Positions 17,987 to 26,155 are shown, counted from the first letter of the stretch. The stretch: DNA of 64,000 bases from Bacteroidales bacterium 52_46 (GCA_001915385.1 MNQK01000035.1:117124-181123), one strand, 5' to 3'. Numbers and translations are program-made. Notes: generated from the sequence alone by a model not told the origin.

Positions 17987-19152
17987 TTTCTATTCAAGTA
18001 TATATAACCGGCACAGCGAAGCATATCGCTGCACACCAGCGGGATAAACAACAGATTGGTCGACTGGTGGAACAGCGGTTGTCCGGCCAGCCATATTAAA
18101 ACCAGTGCAAAGTTAATGATTTGGAAGTAAAAAACAATGCATTTACACTTTTTAAACCAAATAATTAATGGAATTATAAGGCACAGCGGGTCAGCCCACA
18201 TCAGATTGATATTGGGCGACGTGGCCTCATGCTCCGAAACAAGCACCAAAAATGCTGCGATACAGCCTAATAACCCTATTACGGTATAGAAACTCGCGTC
18301 GTACCATCGCGATACCCGTTTGCGCTTCACGTCGCGTACGGTGACAAGGATGGCCGAGAGCGTTATGAGCGCGACAACCAACCATGCGGGAAAGCCACTC
18401 TCCGACGGCGTGCCGATATTGGAATGGAGCAGGGTATAGGTGCCCGCGGTGAGCGGCCGCGTTGCTCCGTCAGCAGCTATGATTTCCGATTTTGCCGCCA
18501 TCTCGCTTAGAAATATCGGAGCGAAAGAACGCTCGCGCACCGTGGCCTCATGGTCGATGCCCGAGCCTAAGGCGAAGTCGATAAACAGCTGGTATGACGG
18601 AAATTCGGCGTGATACCTGCGCATCTCGTCGCGTATCGTCGACGGTTCCACCTCCATGTCAGTCACTAAGCGGGCACCGTCGCTTGCAAGCGCTTTCTCT
18701 ATAATGGCGAGCGGACGTGTGGCGCAGTTGTCAAGCAGATAATTGTAGCGGTATTCCCTGTTCTGCGGCAGCAGGTTGATGTTGATAAGCCTCATCGCCT
18801 CATCAGCTTCGTCAACCGTGAGATTGAGCGGCTGCTCGGTGACGTAGCGCCCTTCATGCGCGTACTCGGCCAGGAACCATGCCATGCTTGTCATGCCTAT
18901 GGAGTAGTCGGTCTCCCCCTTGACAAAACGGTAGGCGAAATTCGGCGCGTGGAAATCGAATACGCCCCAGTTGACCACGAGGTCCTCCCCGTCATCGGTC
19001 TGAATACGCAATGCCGTGTGTCCTTCGAGCTGATACATCTCCTCGCCCGGTCCCACGGTAAGAAGCGATATGCGCGGCGCACCGGCCACGTATCCCGCAA
19101 CAAGCGCCACCGCAATAACGGCAAAAATATATCTTAAAAATCTCAATTTCAC
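17962..19152 (-). CDS. lnb: Lnb/DUF4105 family protein, probable lipoprotein N-acyltransferase
   Basis: The protein has 396 residues. An N-terminal membrane anchor (YIFAVIAVALVAGYVAG, about 8-24) precedes a periplasmic domain with the conserved pairs GHTALRI (His45) and YNYLLDNCATRPLAI (Cys143). These residues fit the papain-like DUF4105 domain, recently connected with the lipoprotein N-acyltransferase Lnb that makes triacylated lipoproteins in Bacteroidetes. The C-terminal 130 residues form about five membrane helices, as in the full-length family. The gene is first of a pair with the pseudo-phosphatase (25-nt overlap). The family call is firm; the reaction is taken from family knowledge and the symbol is tentative. 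Confidence 0.82.
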   Translation of the reverse strand: MKLRFLRYIFAVIAVALVAGYVAGAPRISLLTVGPGEEMYQLEGHTALRIQTDDGEDLVVNWGVFDFHAPNFAYRFVKGETDYSIGMTSMAWFLAEYAHEGRYVTEQPLNLTVDEADEAMRLININLLPQNREYRYNYLLDNCATRPLAIIEKALASDGARLVTDMEVEPSTIRDEMRRYHAEFPSYQLFIDFALGSGIDHEATVRERSFAPIFLSEMAAKSEIIAADGATRPLTAGTYTLLHSNIGTPSESGFPAWLVVALITLSAILVTVRDVKRKRVSRWYDASFYTVIGLLGCIAAFLVLVSEHEATSPNINLMWADPLCLIIPLIIWFKKCKCIVFYFQIINFALVLIWLAGQPLFHQSTNLLFIPLVCSDMLRCAGYIYLNRKCLDRTKA

Positions 19153-19187
19153 TGCAAAAATTTTGATATATAATTCTCAATCTGTAG

Positions 19188-19208
19188 GGACGCACGGTCT
19201 GTGCGTCC
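19188..19208. repeat. Inverted repeat GGACGCAC-N5-GTGCGTCC
   Basis: An 8-bp perfect stem with a 5-nt loop lies upstream of lnb and 37 nt from a BIME element. A near-identical repeat (GGACGCACG-AGC-CGTGCGTCC) lies at 29412-29432, also next to a BIME. Confidence 0.7.
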
Positions 19209-19244
19209 TCAACCCATACGGCACCTTTCAGTTTATCACCTGTG

Positions 19245-19363
19245 GGTGTCGCAAAACTAAACTTTCCGCGGTTAAAAACCGCGACTACTATGCGAAGTTT
19301 CTTGACAATCAGCTATGTAGTAGCCGCGGTTTTTAACCGCGGAAAGTTTAGTTTTGCGACACC
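19245..19363. repeat. BIME-like element: two inverted REPs with 39-nt terminal inverted repeats
   Basis: A 119-bp element begins GGTGTCGCAAAACTAAAC and ends with its exact reverse complement. Each 39-nt arm contains CCGCGG-TTTTTAA-CCGCG. The inner edges read CTACTA and TAGTAG, so the GTAG tetranucleotides of the two REPs face each other across a spacer containing TTGACAATCAGCT. It lies between lnb and tag. Confidence 0.85.
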
Positions 19364-19412
19364 ATCACTACTCCATATAGCCTTTTAAATCGCAAATTTA
19401 CACAAATTTCCG

Positions 19413-19420
19413 TATATTTG
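19413..19420 (+). promoter_or_regulatory. -7 element upstream of tag
   Basis: TATATTTG matches the Bacteroidetes -7 consensus TAnnTTTG. Transcription would begin near 19427, downstream of the upstream in-frame ATG at 19418 and upstream of the ATG at 19457. This supports 19457 as the tag start. No convincing -33 TTTG was seen. Confidence 0.45.
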
Positions 19421-19456
19421 TACACTTTTTCATACATAACCATTCCCATAAACAAA

Positions 19457-20029
19457 ATGAAAGAAGATTTGGTTGACGGCCGTTGCGCATGGTGCGCCGG
19501 CGACAGCGATTACATATCATACCACGACAATGAGTGGGGACGCCTCGTCACCGACGACAACAAGCTCTTCGAACTTGTCATTCTCGAAGGTGCGCAAGCC
19601 GGCCTGACATGGCTCACAATACTCCACCGCCGAGCCTTTTACCGCGAGGCGTTCCATAATTTCGACCCGTACAAAGTGGCCGCGATGACCGACGATGATG
19701 TTGAGCGTCTGATGCATTTCGACGGCATAATCCGCAACCGACTGAAAATCAAATCAGCCATCACCAACGCCCGCGCATTCCTGCAACTGACCGCCGAGTA
19801 TGGCAGTTTTTACAACTACATCATCTCTTTCCTGCCCGAACGCCGACCGATAATAAATCACTTCGAGAAACTGTCCGACCTCCCCGCGTCAACACCTCTC
19901 TCCGACGCCATAGCGAAAGATATGAAACGCCGCGGCTTCAAATTCTTCGGCACCACAATCTGCTACGCCTTCCTCCAAAGCGCCGGCTTCGTCAACGACC
20001 ACCTGATCACCTGCACCCATCGCCGATAA
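19457..20029 (+). CDS. tag: DNA-3-methyladenine glycosylase I
   Basis: The 190-residue Tag protein removes 3-methyladenine from alkylated DNA as the first step of base excision repair. The beginning DGRCAWCAGDSDYISYHDNE carries the zinc-binding Cys (10) and a nearby His. The glycosylase core is seen in FELVILEGAQAGLTWLTIL and FYREAFHNFDPYKVA, and the end DHLITCTHR supplies the remaining Cys/His of the zinc site. An ATG at 19418 would add 13 residues of poor quality and would lie upstream of the predicted transcription start, so 19457 is preferred. It is a single gene, convergent with the flippase operon. Confidence 0.95.
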   Translation: MKEDLVDGRCAWCAGDSDYISYHDNEWGRLVTDDNKLFELVILEGAQAGLTWLTILHRRAFYREAFHNFDPYKVAAMTDDDVERLMHFDGIIRNRLKIKSAITNARAFLQLTAEYGSFYNYIISFLPERRPIINHFEKLSDLPASTPLSDAIAKDMKRRGFKFFGTTICYAFLQSAGFVNDHLITCTHRR

Positions 20030-20040
20030 TCCGCTACAAT

Positions 20041-20071
20041 AGCTATAATAGCTATAATAGCTACTTTAGCT
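20041..20071. repeat. Short 9-base array, unit AGCTATAAT (3.5 copies)
   Basis: AGCTATAAT, AGCTATAAT, AGCTACTTT and AGCT lie in register in the 65-nt gap between the convergent stops of tag and the flippase. AGCT is palindromic. The gap has no classical terminator stem, so this array may be what ends transcription. Confidence 0.65.
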
Positions 20072-20094
20072 AAAAACTAACCCCTACCATCTAA

Positions 20095-21588
20095 TCACAG
20101 CTCCCGGTTCTTCCCCGTAAGATACCCCAACACATCGCGCTGTATCCTCGACGGGAACATCACGTTCACCCCGACATACATCCCGGCTGCCATAATTCCC
20201 TGCGATACAAGCAACATCAAATCCCCCATACCGGTAAACGTTAGCGCCCATACCGCCGCGCCGATTGCCGTCGACGATACTAAATAGGGCAGTATGTCCC
20301 GGATATAGCTCCACGCACTGATTTTGGTAATCCGCGCCGTCACGACCAGCGTGGCCACCCACGTGATGGCCGAAGCCGCAACCTGGCCCCACAGCAATAT
20401 CGTAAGCCCGTACACCGCATTGTCATACGTGGCCAGCGATATATACGGCAGTGCCAGCACAATGCCGACCACAGCCGCCGAGTCGCGCAGGACCTCGAGC
20501 CAAAATATCGCCCGCGAATGCCCCAATGACAGTATGTAGTTGTTGTACAGCGTATTGATTACAGTGAAAATGCCCCTTATCAGCAGCAGCTGGAACAGTA
20601 TGATTGACGCATCCCATTTCGTGCCGAACAGCACATGAAACATCGGCGTGGCAAGCACAATCAGGAATATCATGCAGGGAAACAGCAGATAGGCCGTGAA
20701 ACGGTTCATCTTTGTTACCACGCGACGGAAACGCACCTCGTCGTCCTGCACCTCCGACAGCGCCGGCAGGAATGATGACGACAGCACCTGCGTCATCGAC
20801 GCTATCCCCAGTTTGCTCCACTTGTCGGCCTGCGTATAGTAACCGAGCTGCACGAGTCCCACCCGGTTGCCTATGAAAAACGAATATATATTCTGGAAAG
20901 TGACATACAGAAACGTCGTCATCATCATATTGCCGCCGATTTTGAAAAAGGAGCGTAATGCCTTCCACGACATCGACATCTGCGGCCACCAGCGGCAGTA
21001 AATCCACAGCGACAGGCTCTTTACACCTTGCAGCGCGATTGTCTGCCACACGATGGCCCACGCGCCGTATCCGCTCACGGCAAGCCATATCCCGACCACG
21101 CCCCCGGCTACCAGCCCGAGGGTATTTGTGATGGCTATCGGCCTGAAATTCATCTGCTTCATCAGGCGGTTGGTCTGCACTATCGCCGTGGCATTGACGA
21201 TGAACGACAGGAACATCACGCGGCTGAGCGGTATCAGCCGCTCGTCGCCCTGAAACATATCCGCTATCAGCGGCGCGCCGAACCAAAGTATTACATATAA
21301 TATGCCGGCAATCAGCAGGTTGAACCAGAATACCGAACTATAGTCCGTCTCCGTAGGGCGTTTGCGCTGTATCAGCGCGTACGAAAAACCGCTGTCAACC
21401 ATCATCAGCGCGTACGACTGGAATATCGTCAGCGCTCCTATCAGACCGAATGCCTCGCGCGAAAGCTCACGTGCCAGTATGATGCCTGTCACGGCATATA
21501 GCAGCTGTGAGGATACGCGGTCGATAATATTCCATTTTATCGACTTGGCGGTAAGATGTTTCAGCGACGGCTGCGACATTGGCGTCAC
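20095..21588 (-). CDS. Polysaccharide/lipid-linked oligosaccharide flippase (MOP superfamily, Wzx-like)
   Basis: The 497-residue integral membrane protein has about 12-14 hydrophobic helices across its whole length, the usual size for the polysaccharide-transport branch of the MOP superfamily. Family-like segments are SIKWNIIDRVSSQLLYAVTG, REAFGLIGALTIFQSYALM and LGYYTQADKWSKLGIASMTQ. Such proteins move undecaprenyl-linked sugar units across the inner membrane for O-antigen, capsule or exopolysaccharide assembly. It is the last gene of the operon dusB - GIN-domain protein - flippase, starting 4 nt after the preceding stop. No glycosyltransferase or polymerase is adjacent, so the glycan is unknown. 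A start at the fourth codon (MSQPSLK) is possible. Confidence 0.88.
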   Translation of the reverse strand: MTPMSQPSLKHLTAKSIKWNIIDRVSSQLLYAVTGIILARELSREAFGLIGALTIFQSYALMMVDSGFSYALIQRKRPTETDYSSVFWFNLLIAGILYVILWFGAPLIADMFQGDERLIPLSRVMFLSFIVNATAIVQTNRLMKQMNFRPIAITNTLGLVAGGVVGIWLAVSGYGAWAIVWQTIALQGVKSLSLWIYCRWWPQMSMSWKALRSFFKIGGNMMMTTFLYVTFQNIYSFFIGNRVGLVQLGYYTQADKWSKLGIASMTQVLSSSFLPALSEVQDDEVRFRRVVTKMNRFTAYLLFPCMIFLIVLATPMFHVLFGTKWDASIILFQLLLIRGIFTVINTLYNNYILSLGHSRAIFWLEVLRDSAAVVGIVLALPYISLATYDNAVYGLTILLWGQVAASAITWVATLVVTARITKISAWSYIRDILPYLVSSTAIGAAVWALTFTGMGDLMLLVSQGIMAAGMYVGVNVMFPSRIQRDVLGYLTGKNREL

Positions 21589-21592
21589 TGCA

Positions 21593-22291
21593 TTACATTA
21601 CTGAATGCTTGATTCCTACGCCGCGGCTTTTGATAGTGGGAGGAGCCTGCCTGTAGAGCACGCTTCCGCTTCCGGCTCCCATTACTGTGATTGCCTCCGA
21701 CGGTGAGCATCCTATATGTCCCGTGCCTACCACTGTGGCCTTGACCTTGACGGCCTCGAGGCGGTCGGCGAGTATCGTGCCTGTGCCCACGAGATGCAGT
21801 TTGGCTTCGGTGCATCGTCCCTCTATGGTAAGCTGTCCGTTGCCCGAATGGATTGAAGCCTCTATCGTCGAAGCCTCCACACCCGGTACCGACAGGCGTC
21901 CGTTGCCTATGAGTACGGCCTTGAATTTGTCGGCCGCCGGCAGATTGTATACTTTCACCAGCGAGTCACCGCTGTTTACAACTTTCTCGAGCGATGACGA
22001 GTAGACCCGTATGCGCGGCATCTTCTCTCCCGCGGGATAGTCAGTGTCGGTCTGCACCGACAGTTTGCCGCGGCCGTTGTTGTCGAAAAGCACCCATCCC
22101 GCCTGTGCGTCGGTGGCGGTGAATACGGCATATCCCGCCGAGTCGGGGTTGCAGTAGTAGTCTACGGCTATGTCATTGTCCACGCGTAGTTCCTTGAAGT
22201 CGTTGACTTTCAGCTCATAGCGTTGTGTCGATTGTCCCATCCCGATTATCGGGGCTGCAAGTGTGAGTAATGTGATAAAAATGTGCTTCAT
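21593..22291 (-). CDS. Secreted GIN-domain (DUF2807) protein
   Basis: The protein has 232 residues. A signal peptide (HIFITLLTLAAPIIGMGQ, about residues 3-20) is followed by a repetitive beta-helix-like domain typical of DUF2807, the putative adhesin 'head GIN' domain: FKELRVDNDIAVDYYCNPDS near the start, then short glycine-rich turns such as GNGRLSVPGVEAST, GNGQLTIEGRC and GTGTILADRLEAV. These rungs of about 20 residues fit a right-handed parallel beta-helix. Family members are exported, common in Bacteroidetes, and lack a proven biochemical role. The start codon overlaps the dusB stop by 4 nt and the flippase follows after 4 nt, so this is a tight operon, although the three functions do not obviously belong together. 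Confidence 0.85.
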   Translation of the reverse strand: MKHIFITLLTLAAPIIGMGQSTQRYELKVNDFKELRVDNDIAVDYYCNPDSAGYAVFTATDAQAGWVLFDNNGRGKLSVQTDTDYPAGEKMPRIRVYSSSLEKVVNSGDSLVKVYNLPAADKFKAVLIGNGRLSVPGVEASTIEASIHSGNGQLTIEGRCTEAKLHLVGTGTILADRLEAVKVKATVVGTGHIGCSPSEAITVMGAGSGSVLYRQAPPTIKSRGVGIKHSVM

Positions 22292-23286
22292 ACTGAGTGA
22301 GTTGAGTTTGATGAAAGTAACTGCTCTATTCTGTCGATAATGTCCATCAGTTCGTCGGGAGTGTCGGCGCGGAGCATCGCTATGCGCGTCTCCCTGAAAT
22401 TGGGTATCCCTTTGAACAGGGGCGACGCCGCAAGATGGCGCCTGATATGGAGTATGCCGCGGTAGGAGTCGATGCGCTCGATGCTCTCCGTAATCTGTCG
22501 GCGCAGTATCCTGAACTTCTGTTCAAGCGACAGGGGTGTATATTCCCCTTTTTCAAGATACTCCCTGATGTCGTGGAACACCCACGGCGCACCTATCGAC
22601 GCGCGTCCCACCATGATGCCGTCGACGCCCGAACGTTCGAAAGCCGTCCGCGCCAGTTCCGGCGTGGTGATGTCGCCGTTGCCTATCACCGGAATCTTGA
22701 GCCGCTGATTGGTTTTCACCGCCGCTATCATATCCCAGTCGGCCGTGCCGCTGTAGAGTTGCGAACGTGTGCGGCCGTGCACCGTCAGCGCCTGTATGCC
22801 GCAGTCCTGCAGCTGCTCCGCGAGGTCGACTATGATTTTTGATTCATGGTCCCACCCAAGTCGTGTCTTGACAGTGACCGGTATATCCATTGCGTCGACC
22901 ACGGCACGCGTTATCTCAAGCATCTTGGGAATGTCGCGCAGCATTCCGGCGCCGGCACCTTTGCCCGCTACCTTTTTCACCGGGCAACCGAAATTGATGT
23001 CGATAATCTCCGGATTGGCCTGACGCGCTATCTGTGCCGCCTCAACCATCGGACCGACTTCGCGTCCGTATATCTGTATTGCGGCTGGACGTTCCTTCGG
23101 ATTGATTTCCAGTTTGCGAGTAGTAGCTGAAATATTGCGCACAAGAGCGTCGGCCGACACAAACTCCGTGTACACCATATCTGCCCCAAGTTCGCGGCAT
23201 ATAGTGCGGAACGACGTATCCGTGACGTCCTCCATCGGCGCCAGCATCACCGGCCTCTCTCCCAAATCAATATTACCTATCTTCAT
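22288..23286 (-). CDS. dusB: tRNA-dihydrouridine synthase (DusB type)
   Basis: The 332-residue FMN-dependent TIM-barrel enzyme reduces specific uridines in tRNA D-loops. Signatures are MLAPMEDVTDTSFRTICREL at the N-terminus, DINFGCPVKKVAGKGAGAGM with the catalytic Cys101, VKTRLGWD, LTVHGRTRSQLYSGTADW, PVIGNGDITT and GVDGIMVGRASIGAPWVF. The C-terminal helical domain (about 240-332) recognises tRNA. Length and motifs fit DusB, the widespread bacterial type. It is the first gene of a three-gene operon whose probable -7 element lies at 23355-23362. Confidence 0.95.
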   Translation of the reverse strand: MKIGNIDLGERPVMLAPMEDVTDTSFRTICRELGADMVYTEFVSADALVRNISATTRKLEINPKERPAAIQIYGREVGPMVEAAQIARQANPEIIDINFGCPVKKVAGKGAGAGMLRDIPKMLEITRAVVDAMDIPVTVKTRLGWDHESKIIVDLAEQLQDCGIQALTVHGRTRSQLYSGTADWDMIAAVKTNQRLKIPVIGNGDITTPELARTAFERSGVDGIMVGRASIGAPWVFHDIREYLEKGEYTPLSLEQKFRILRRQITESIERIDSYRGILHIRRHLAASPLFKGIPNFRETRIAMLRADTPDELMDIIDRIEQLLSSNSTHSV

Positions 23287-23354
23287 ACTCTTTCTACGCG
23301 CAATTCTTCATAATCCTACGCGATAATCCCACACGTAATTATTCATATCACCCG

Positions 23355-23362
23355 CAAATTTA
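23355..23362 (-). promoter_or_regulatory. -7 element upstream of dusB
   Basis: Read on the minus strand, TAAATTTG matches TAnnTTTG, about 70 nt upstream of the dusB ATG. No clear -33 TTTG is at the expected distance, so this is tentative. Confidence 0.4.
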
Positions 23363-23453
23363 CACAATTTTCCCCACTCCACGAAATCCCACCATATCCA
23401 AATCTCCCCAAAAATTATCCTAAAAGTAATCTCCCCCCTCCATCCCCATCAAA

Positions 23454-23507
23454 GTCAGACCTGTCAGACATGTCCGACGTGTCCGACTCGTCCGACTTGT
23501 CGGATTT
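23454..23507. repeat. 9-base GTCNGAC array (6 units)
   Basis: Units are GTCAGACCT, GTCAGACAT, GTCCGACGT, GTCCGACTC, GTCCGACTT and GTCGGATTT. It lies between the dusB promoter region and the terminator of the downstream Cys-rich operon. GTCNGAC is self-complementary apart from its middle base. Confidence 0.9.
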
Positions 23508-23542
23508 CACCTAAAATCCCATCTTCAGAAACATTACACCAA

Positions 23543-23580
23543 AAATACAGCCCCGATTCGAAAAAGTAAGGGCTGTATTT
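23543..23580 (-). terminator. Terminator of the small exported-protein operon
   Basis: An 11-bp perfect stem AAATACAGCCC/GGGCTGTATTT surrounds a 16-nt loop, with a U-run on the minus strand, 76 nt beyond the stop at 23656. The A/T flanks would also allow action on the plus strand. Confidence 0.75.
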
Positions 23581-23655
23581 AATATAAAGGTCCTATAGCG
23601 AGAGTTTTTGCCGTCAGTCCTCTTTCATCTCCGCAATAAAGAGCGTGTCCATTAT

Positions 23656-23970
23656 TTATTTGGAGTGCGGACGCAAAGTATCAGCTGGCTCTTCGGTCTT
23701 GAGTAATACATCTCGTCCATTACGGCTTTCCGTAGTGAAACCATGCTTGCAGTTTTCGCATTCCCAATCAGTACGGAGTTTGCCATTTGCCGCTGTGTAA
23801 TTTTTTATTGCCCATAGCTTGGAAGAACCGCATTCACCGCATTTACGATTGATATTTGAAGTATTACACTTCGTACACGCATTGGCATTGTCAGTCGTCA
23901 TAGTTACTGCACCCCCACACACGGCAGCAAGTATGATAGCGATACCCGTTTTTGCGAGTGCTTTTCTCAT
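23656..23970 (-). CDS. Small exported protein with three CxxC pairs, unknown function
   Basis: The protein has 104 residues. A signal peptide (GIAIILAAVCGGAVTMTT, about 9-26) ends near ANA-C. The mature part has three CxxC pairs: Cys32/35, Cys44/47 and Cys71/74, the last within DWECENCKHGFTTESRNG. This is the pattern of a zinc-ribbon or iron-binding knuckle, unusual for a secreted protein because exported cysteines are normally oxidised. The C-terminus is charged and lacks a recognised sorting signal. The start overlaps the stop of the preceding gene by 4 nt. That gene encodes a protein with the same architecture (Cys32/35, 47/50, 73/76), so the two are probably paralogues. I do not recognise the family. 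Confidence 0.7.
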   Translation of the reverse strand: MRKALAKTGIAIILAAVCGGAVTMTTDNANACTKCNTSNINRKCGECGSSKLWAIKNYTAANGKLRTDWECENCKHGFTTESRNGRDVLLKTEEPADTLRPHSK

Positions 23971-24239
23971 ATCTCATACATGTTTTTTGTCTTGACAATA
24001 TGGATATGCCCGCAATGGTCGCACTTGTATGACACATGCCAGTACCCGTTTTTAAACTCCGAACCGTTTTTTGACATTCCTTTTTTATTGCACGACCCGC
24101 ATACACGGTCTTTAGGATCCCTGTCCTTCACCTTACACTTCTCGCATGCATCTGCCTGCAAAGCAGTAAATGTAATACCTGCACCTACACCCATCACGAT
24201 AGCAAGGGCGAGGAACCACTTGACTTGGATTTTCTTCAT
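23967..24239 (-). CDS. Small exported protein with three CxxC pairs, paralogue of its neighbour
   Basis: The protein has 90 residues. A signal peptide (WFLALAIVMGVGAGITFTAL, about 8-27) is followed by ADACEKC (Cys32/35), RVCGSC (Cys47/50) and KCDHCGHIHIVKTK (Cys73/76). The last knuckle with its His pair resembles a metal-binding ribbon. It overlaps the downstream gene by 4 nt and follows the upstream gene (ends 24243) after 3 nt, so all three are clearly one transcript. The signal sequence predicts periplasmic or outer-membrane location. Function is unknown; metal binding, a redox role, or a target for a thiol oxidase are all possible. Confidence 0.7.
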   Translation of the reverse strand: MKKIQVKWFLALAIVMGVGAGITFTALQADACEKCKVKDRDPKDRVCGSCNKKGMSKNGSEFKNGYWHVSYKCDHCGHIHIVKTKNMYEI

Positions 24240-24242
24240 AAC

Positions 24243-24953
24243 TCAATTGTTTTTTTGTAAGACAGTATTATTTATGCCGAATATGTTTTTATTAGGATCA
24301 TGTAGCCCTCTGACAAATCCGTAATTGCCGTTTTGGTCTGTCCCATAATAATATTCACACAATCCCAACGGATATAATGTCATTTGACTGTTGGATTTTG
24401 GCACTAAGGCACATGCAAATCTGTAAATGACAAATTCAGCTGTGGCGGTGATTAATCCGAGTTTATGCTCAGCAATAGCTTTTTCTGACTCTGTGTCATC
24501 AATAGTCCGGCTATTGGTTTCAAATTCGAAGATTATTATGCCACTGTCGTTTGTCCGTACCTGCGATGCTATAAATGCCCAATTAGGACTTTTGAAATAT
24601 GGTTTATATACGTCCCAGCTTTCATCTGACTTCATGTACTTCCCTTTTACAAGTTGCGGGCCGCCAAAAATTTCTGTACAATCTCCGCCTTCTGAGTGTA
24701 ATGGGGCAAATATTGGGCATGTAGACCAATCATATTCTTTGTCTGAATTGTCATCATACCATTGAAAAGATAATTTCATGTTAACCAATCCACTATCTTC
24801 TTCAATGACAATTTGACAATTATAAAAATTGCCACGTCCTGCCCATGTGCCGTCAAATTTATCCCAATCATCTGTATGTATTTCAGCATGAGTGGATAAA
24901 GAAGGGAGAATAGCAATAATAACATACATGATGTAACTTAATTTGTTTCGCAT
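24243..24953 (-). CDS. Secreted protein of unknown function, first gene of the Cys-rich operon
   Basis: The protein has 236 residues. A signal peptide (IMYVIIAILPSLSTHA, about 8-23) precedes a soluble, probably beta-rich domain: WDKFDGTWAGRGNFYNCQIV, MKLSFQWYDDNSDKEYDWS, NWAFIASQVRTNDSGIIIFE. The beginning 'DGTWAGRG' and the alternating strands are reminiscent of lipocalin-like folds, but this is only an impression. Four cysteines are present in the mature part. Base composition is clearly more AT-rich than the flanking housekeeping genes, which suggests recent acquisition. It is cotranscribed with two small exported CxxC proteins. I do not recognise the family. Confidence 0.7.
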   Translation of the reverse strand: MRNKLSYIMYVIIAILPSLSTHAEIHTDDWDKFDGTWAGRGNFYNCQIVIEEDSGLVNMKLSFQWYDDNSDKEYDWSTCPIFAPLHSEGGDCTEIFGGPQLVKGKYMKSDESWDVYKPYFKSPNWAFIASQVRTNDSGIIIFEFETNSRTIDDTESEKAIAEHKLGLITATAEFVIYRFACALVPKSNSQMTLYPLGLCEYYYGTDQNGNYGFVRGLHDPNKNIFGINNTVLQKNN

Positions 24954-25411
24954 GATTGGTTTATGTGCCGCCGGATTCCCTGCATTGGCATTGAGATAAA
25001 CAAAAAGCGCAGGAATCTTATCGTTGCCGTCCTGCGGTTAAAGGCTCTCGCATTGCCCATCTATGCAGAATGGCAACGTGCAGAGCCTACGCTTATATAT
25101 GTAAAATATGTGCAGCCTTTTTCACAAAGCCTTGCACAAGATATTACATATCCACGGGCATCTACCGTTGCTCAATCCTTGACATAGATATTTGAATTTG
25201 CGAGATTCTTAACCGTCAAAGAATAAACGCTGATAAACGCTTTCAAAAAATGTCTGCCGACCCTCCCGCTGTCCCTAACCGGACTCTGCGGACGGTCTGC
25301 GACGGTAAATTTATAACTAATTAGCTACCTTACCAAATTTTTGACCAAAAATTTATACCAAGATTGTAAAAACATAAAATTGTTTTTCAGCGGCTTCCCG
25401 TAATACAGTCA
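24954..25411. other. Gene-poor gap with an unexplained open stretch
   Basis: No gene is supported here. Plus-strand 24994-25194 contains about 65 codons without a stop and without a start codon at its beginning, rich in Cys and Arg (QESYRCRPAVKGSR, then IAHLCRMATCRAYAYICKIC). The overlapping frame at 24963-25187 opens with an ATG but has no recognisable features. Either may be a remnant of a gene or the body of an RNA. A short AT palindrome (AAATTTTT/AAAAATTT) is at 25335-25354. Confidence 0.4.
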
Positions 25412-25465
25412 GTCGGACGAGTCAGACAAGTCCGACTGGTCCGACATGTCCGACCGGTCTGACCT
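25412..25465. repeat. 9-base GTCNGAC array (6 units)
   Basis: Units are GTCGGACGA, GTCAGACAA, GTCCGACTG, GTCCGACAT, GTCCGACCG and GTCTGACCT. The array begins 4 nt after the stop codon of the four-helix-bundle gene. Confidence 0.9.
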
Positions 25466-25469
25466 GTCA

Positions 25470-26042
25470 TTATTTCCTATTATTGCGATAGGCAAGGCGA
25501 GCCTGCATCATCTGCTCCCTTATGCCGCCGTGTTTTAGAAACATTTCCTGCTGTTTGTCTATGAGGCGCCGGAGCATATATGTGGCCTGATTGATAAGGG
25601 TGAGTGCTAAATTTCCCATCTCCTCGTCGTTGAGTTTTGGCAGTAACATGCGGTAGTTGTTCATGATACTGTCGCTTTTGCAATATTCCCTCATTTTCTG
25701 ATAACGAGGATGTCCCGCATTCCATTGTCCCAGATTTCGTACGCGCAGATAATCCTCATAATCTATCAGCAATTCTTCCAGACTTGCTTTGGCGACATTG
25801 GTAAGTTTTATTTCCGTTTCGGTTGATGTTGACGAGGCTTTGCTCCCTTCCGCTATATTCTGTTTTCCCGATCTGGCGGCCTGTATCATCTGATCAACCG
25901 TACGGTCTCCGTGATTTAAAAATCTTGAAGTAAAAGCAAAAGTAACGTCATATATAATTTCGGCCACCCGATATACTCTCAAGCTTTTGTAGCCTCCACG
26001 ACTTGGCAAGAAGCTCAACTCTTTTTGTGATGACCCATCCAT
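25470..26042 (-). CDS. Four-helix-bundle protein (23S rRNA intervening-sequence-protein / Avd-like family)
   Basis: The protein has 190 residues. It has the signature of the small four-helix-bundle family: YKSLRVYRVAEIIYDVTFAF at the start, then DQMIQAARSGKQNIAEGSKA and SLEELLIDYEDYLRVRNLGQ, ending with helices that carry the 'suffix' extension. Related proteins occur as products of 23S rRNA intervening sequences, as Avd accessory proteins of diversity-generating retroelements, and as solitary genes in Bacteroidetes. No reverse transcriptase or variable repeat is here, so a retroelement is not supported. The gene lies between two GTCNGAC arrays (25412-25465 just after its stop and 26156-26200 upstream). 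A possible -7 element TATATTTG is at 26075-26082. Role unknown. Confidence 0.82.
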   Translation of the reverse strand: MDGSSQKELSFLPSRGGYKSLRVYRVAEIIYDVTFAFTSRFLNHGDRTVDQMIQAARSGKQNIAEGSKASSTSTETEIKLTNVAKASLEELLIDYEDYLRVRNLGQWNAGHPRYQKMREYCKSDSIMNNYRMLLPKLNDEEMGNLALTLINQATYMLRRLIDKQQEMFLKHGGIREQMMQARLAYRNNRK

Positions 26043-26074
26043 ATAATGCTATATTTTAAATGATTAATCAATCA

Positions 26075-26082
26075 CAAATATA
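26075..26082 (-). promoter_or_regulatory. -7 element upstream of the four-helix-bundle gene
   Basis: TATATTTG on the minus strand fits TAnnTTTG and lies 33 nt upstream of the ATG at 26042. No -33 TTTG is at the expected distance. Confidence 0.35.
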
Positions 26083-26155
26083 AGTAAAAAATCTTCCCTT
26101 GAAAAATCCATTATAAAAATTCTGAAGAATGCGGTATTTTTTCTCTCCACCTGAA

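Noticed and set aside
25470..26042. Four-helix-bundle gene as Avd of a diversity-generating retroelement
   Set aside because: No reverse transcriptase, template repeat or variable repeat exists nearby.
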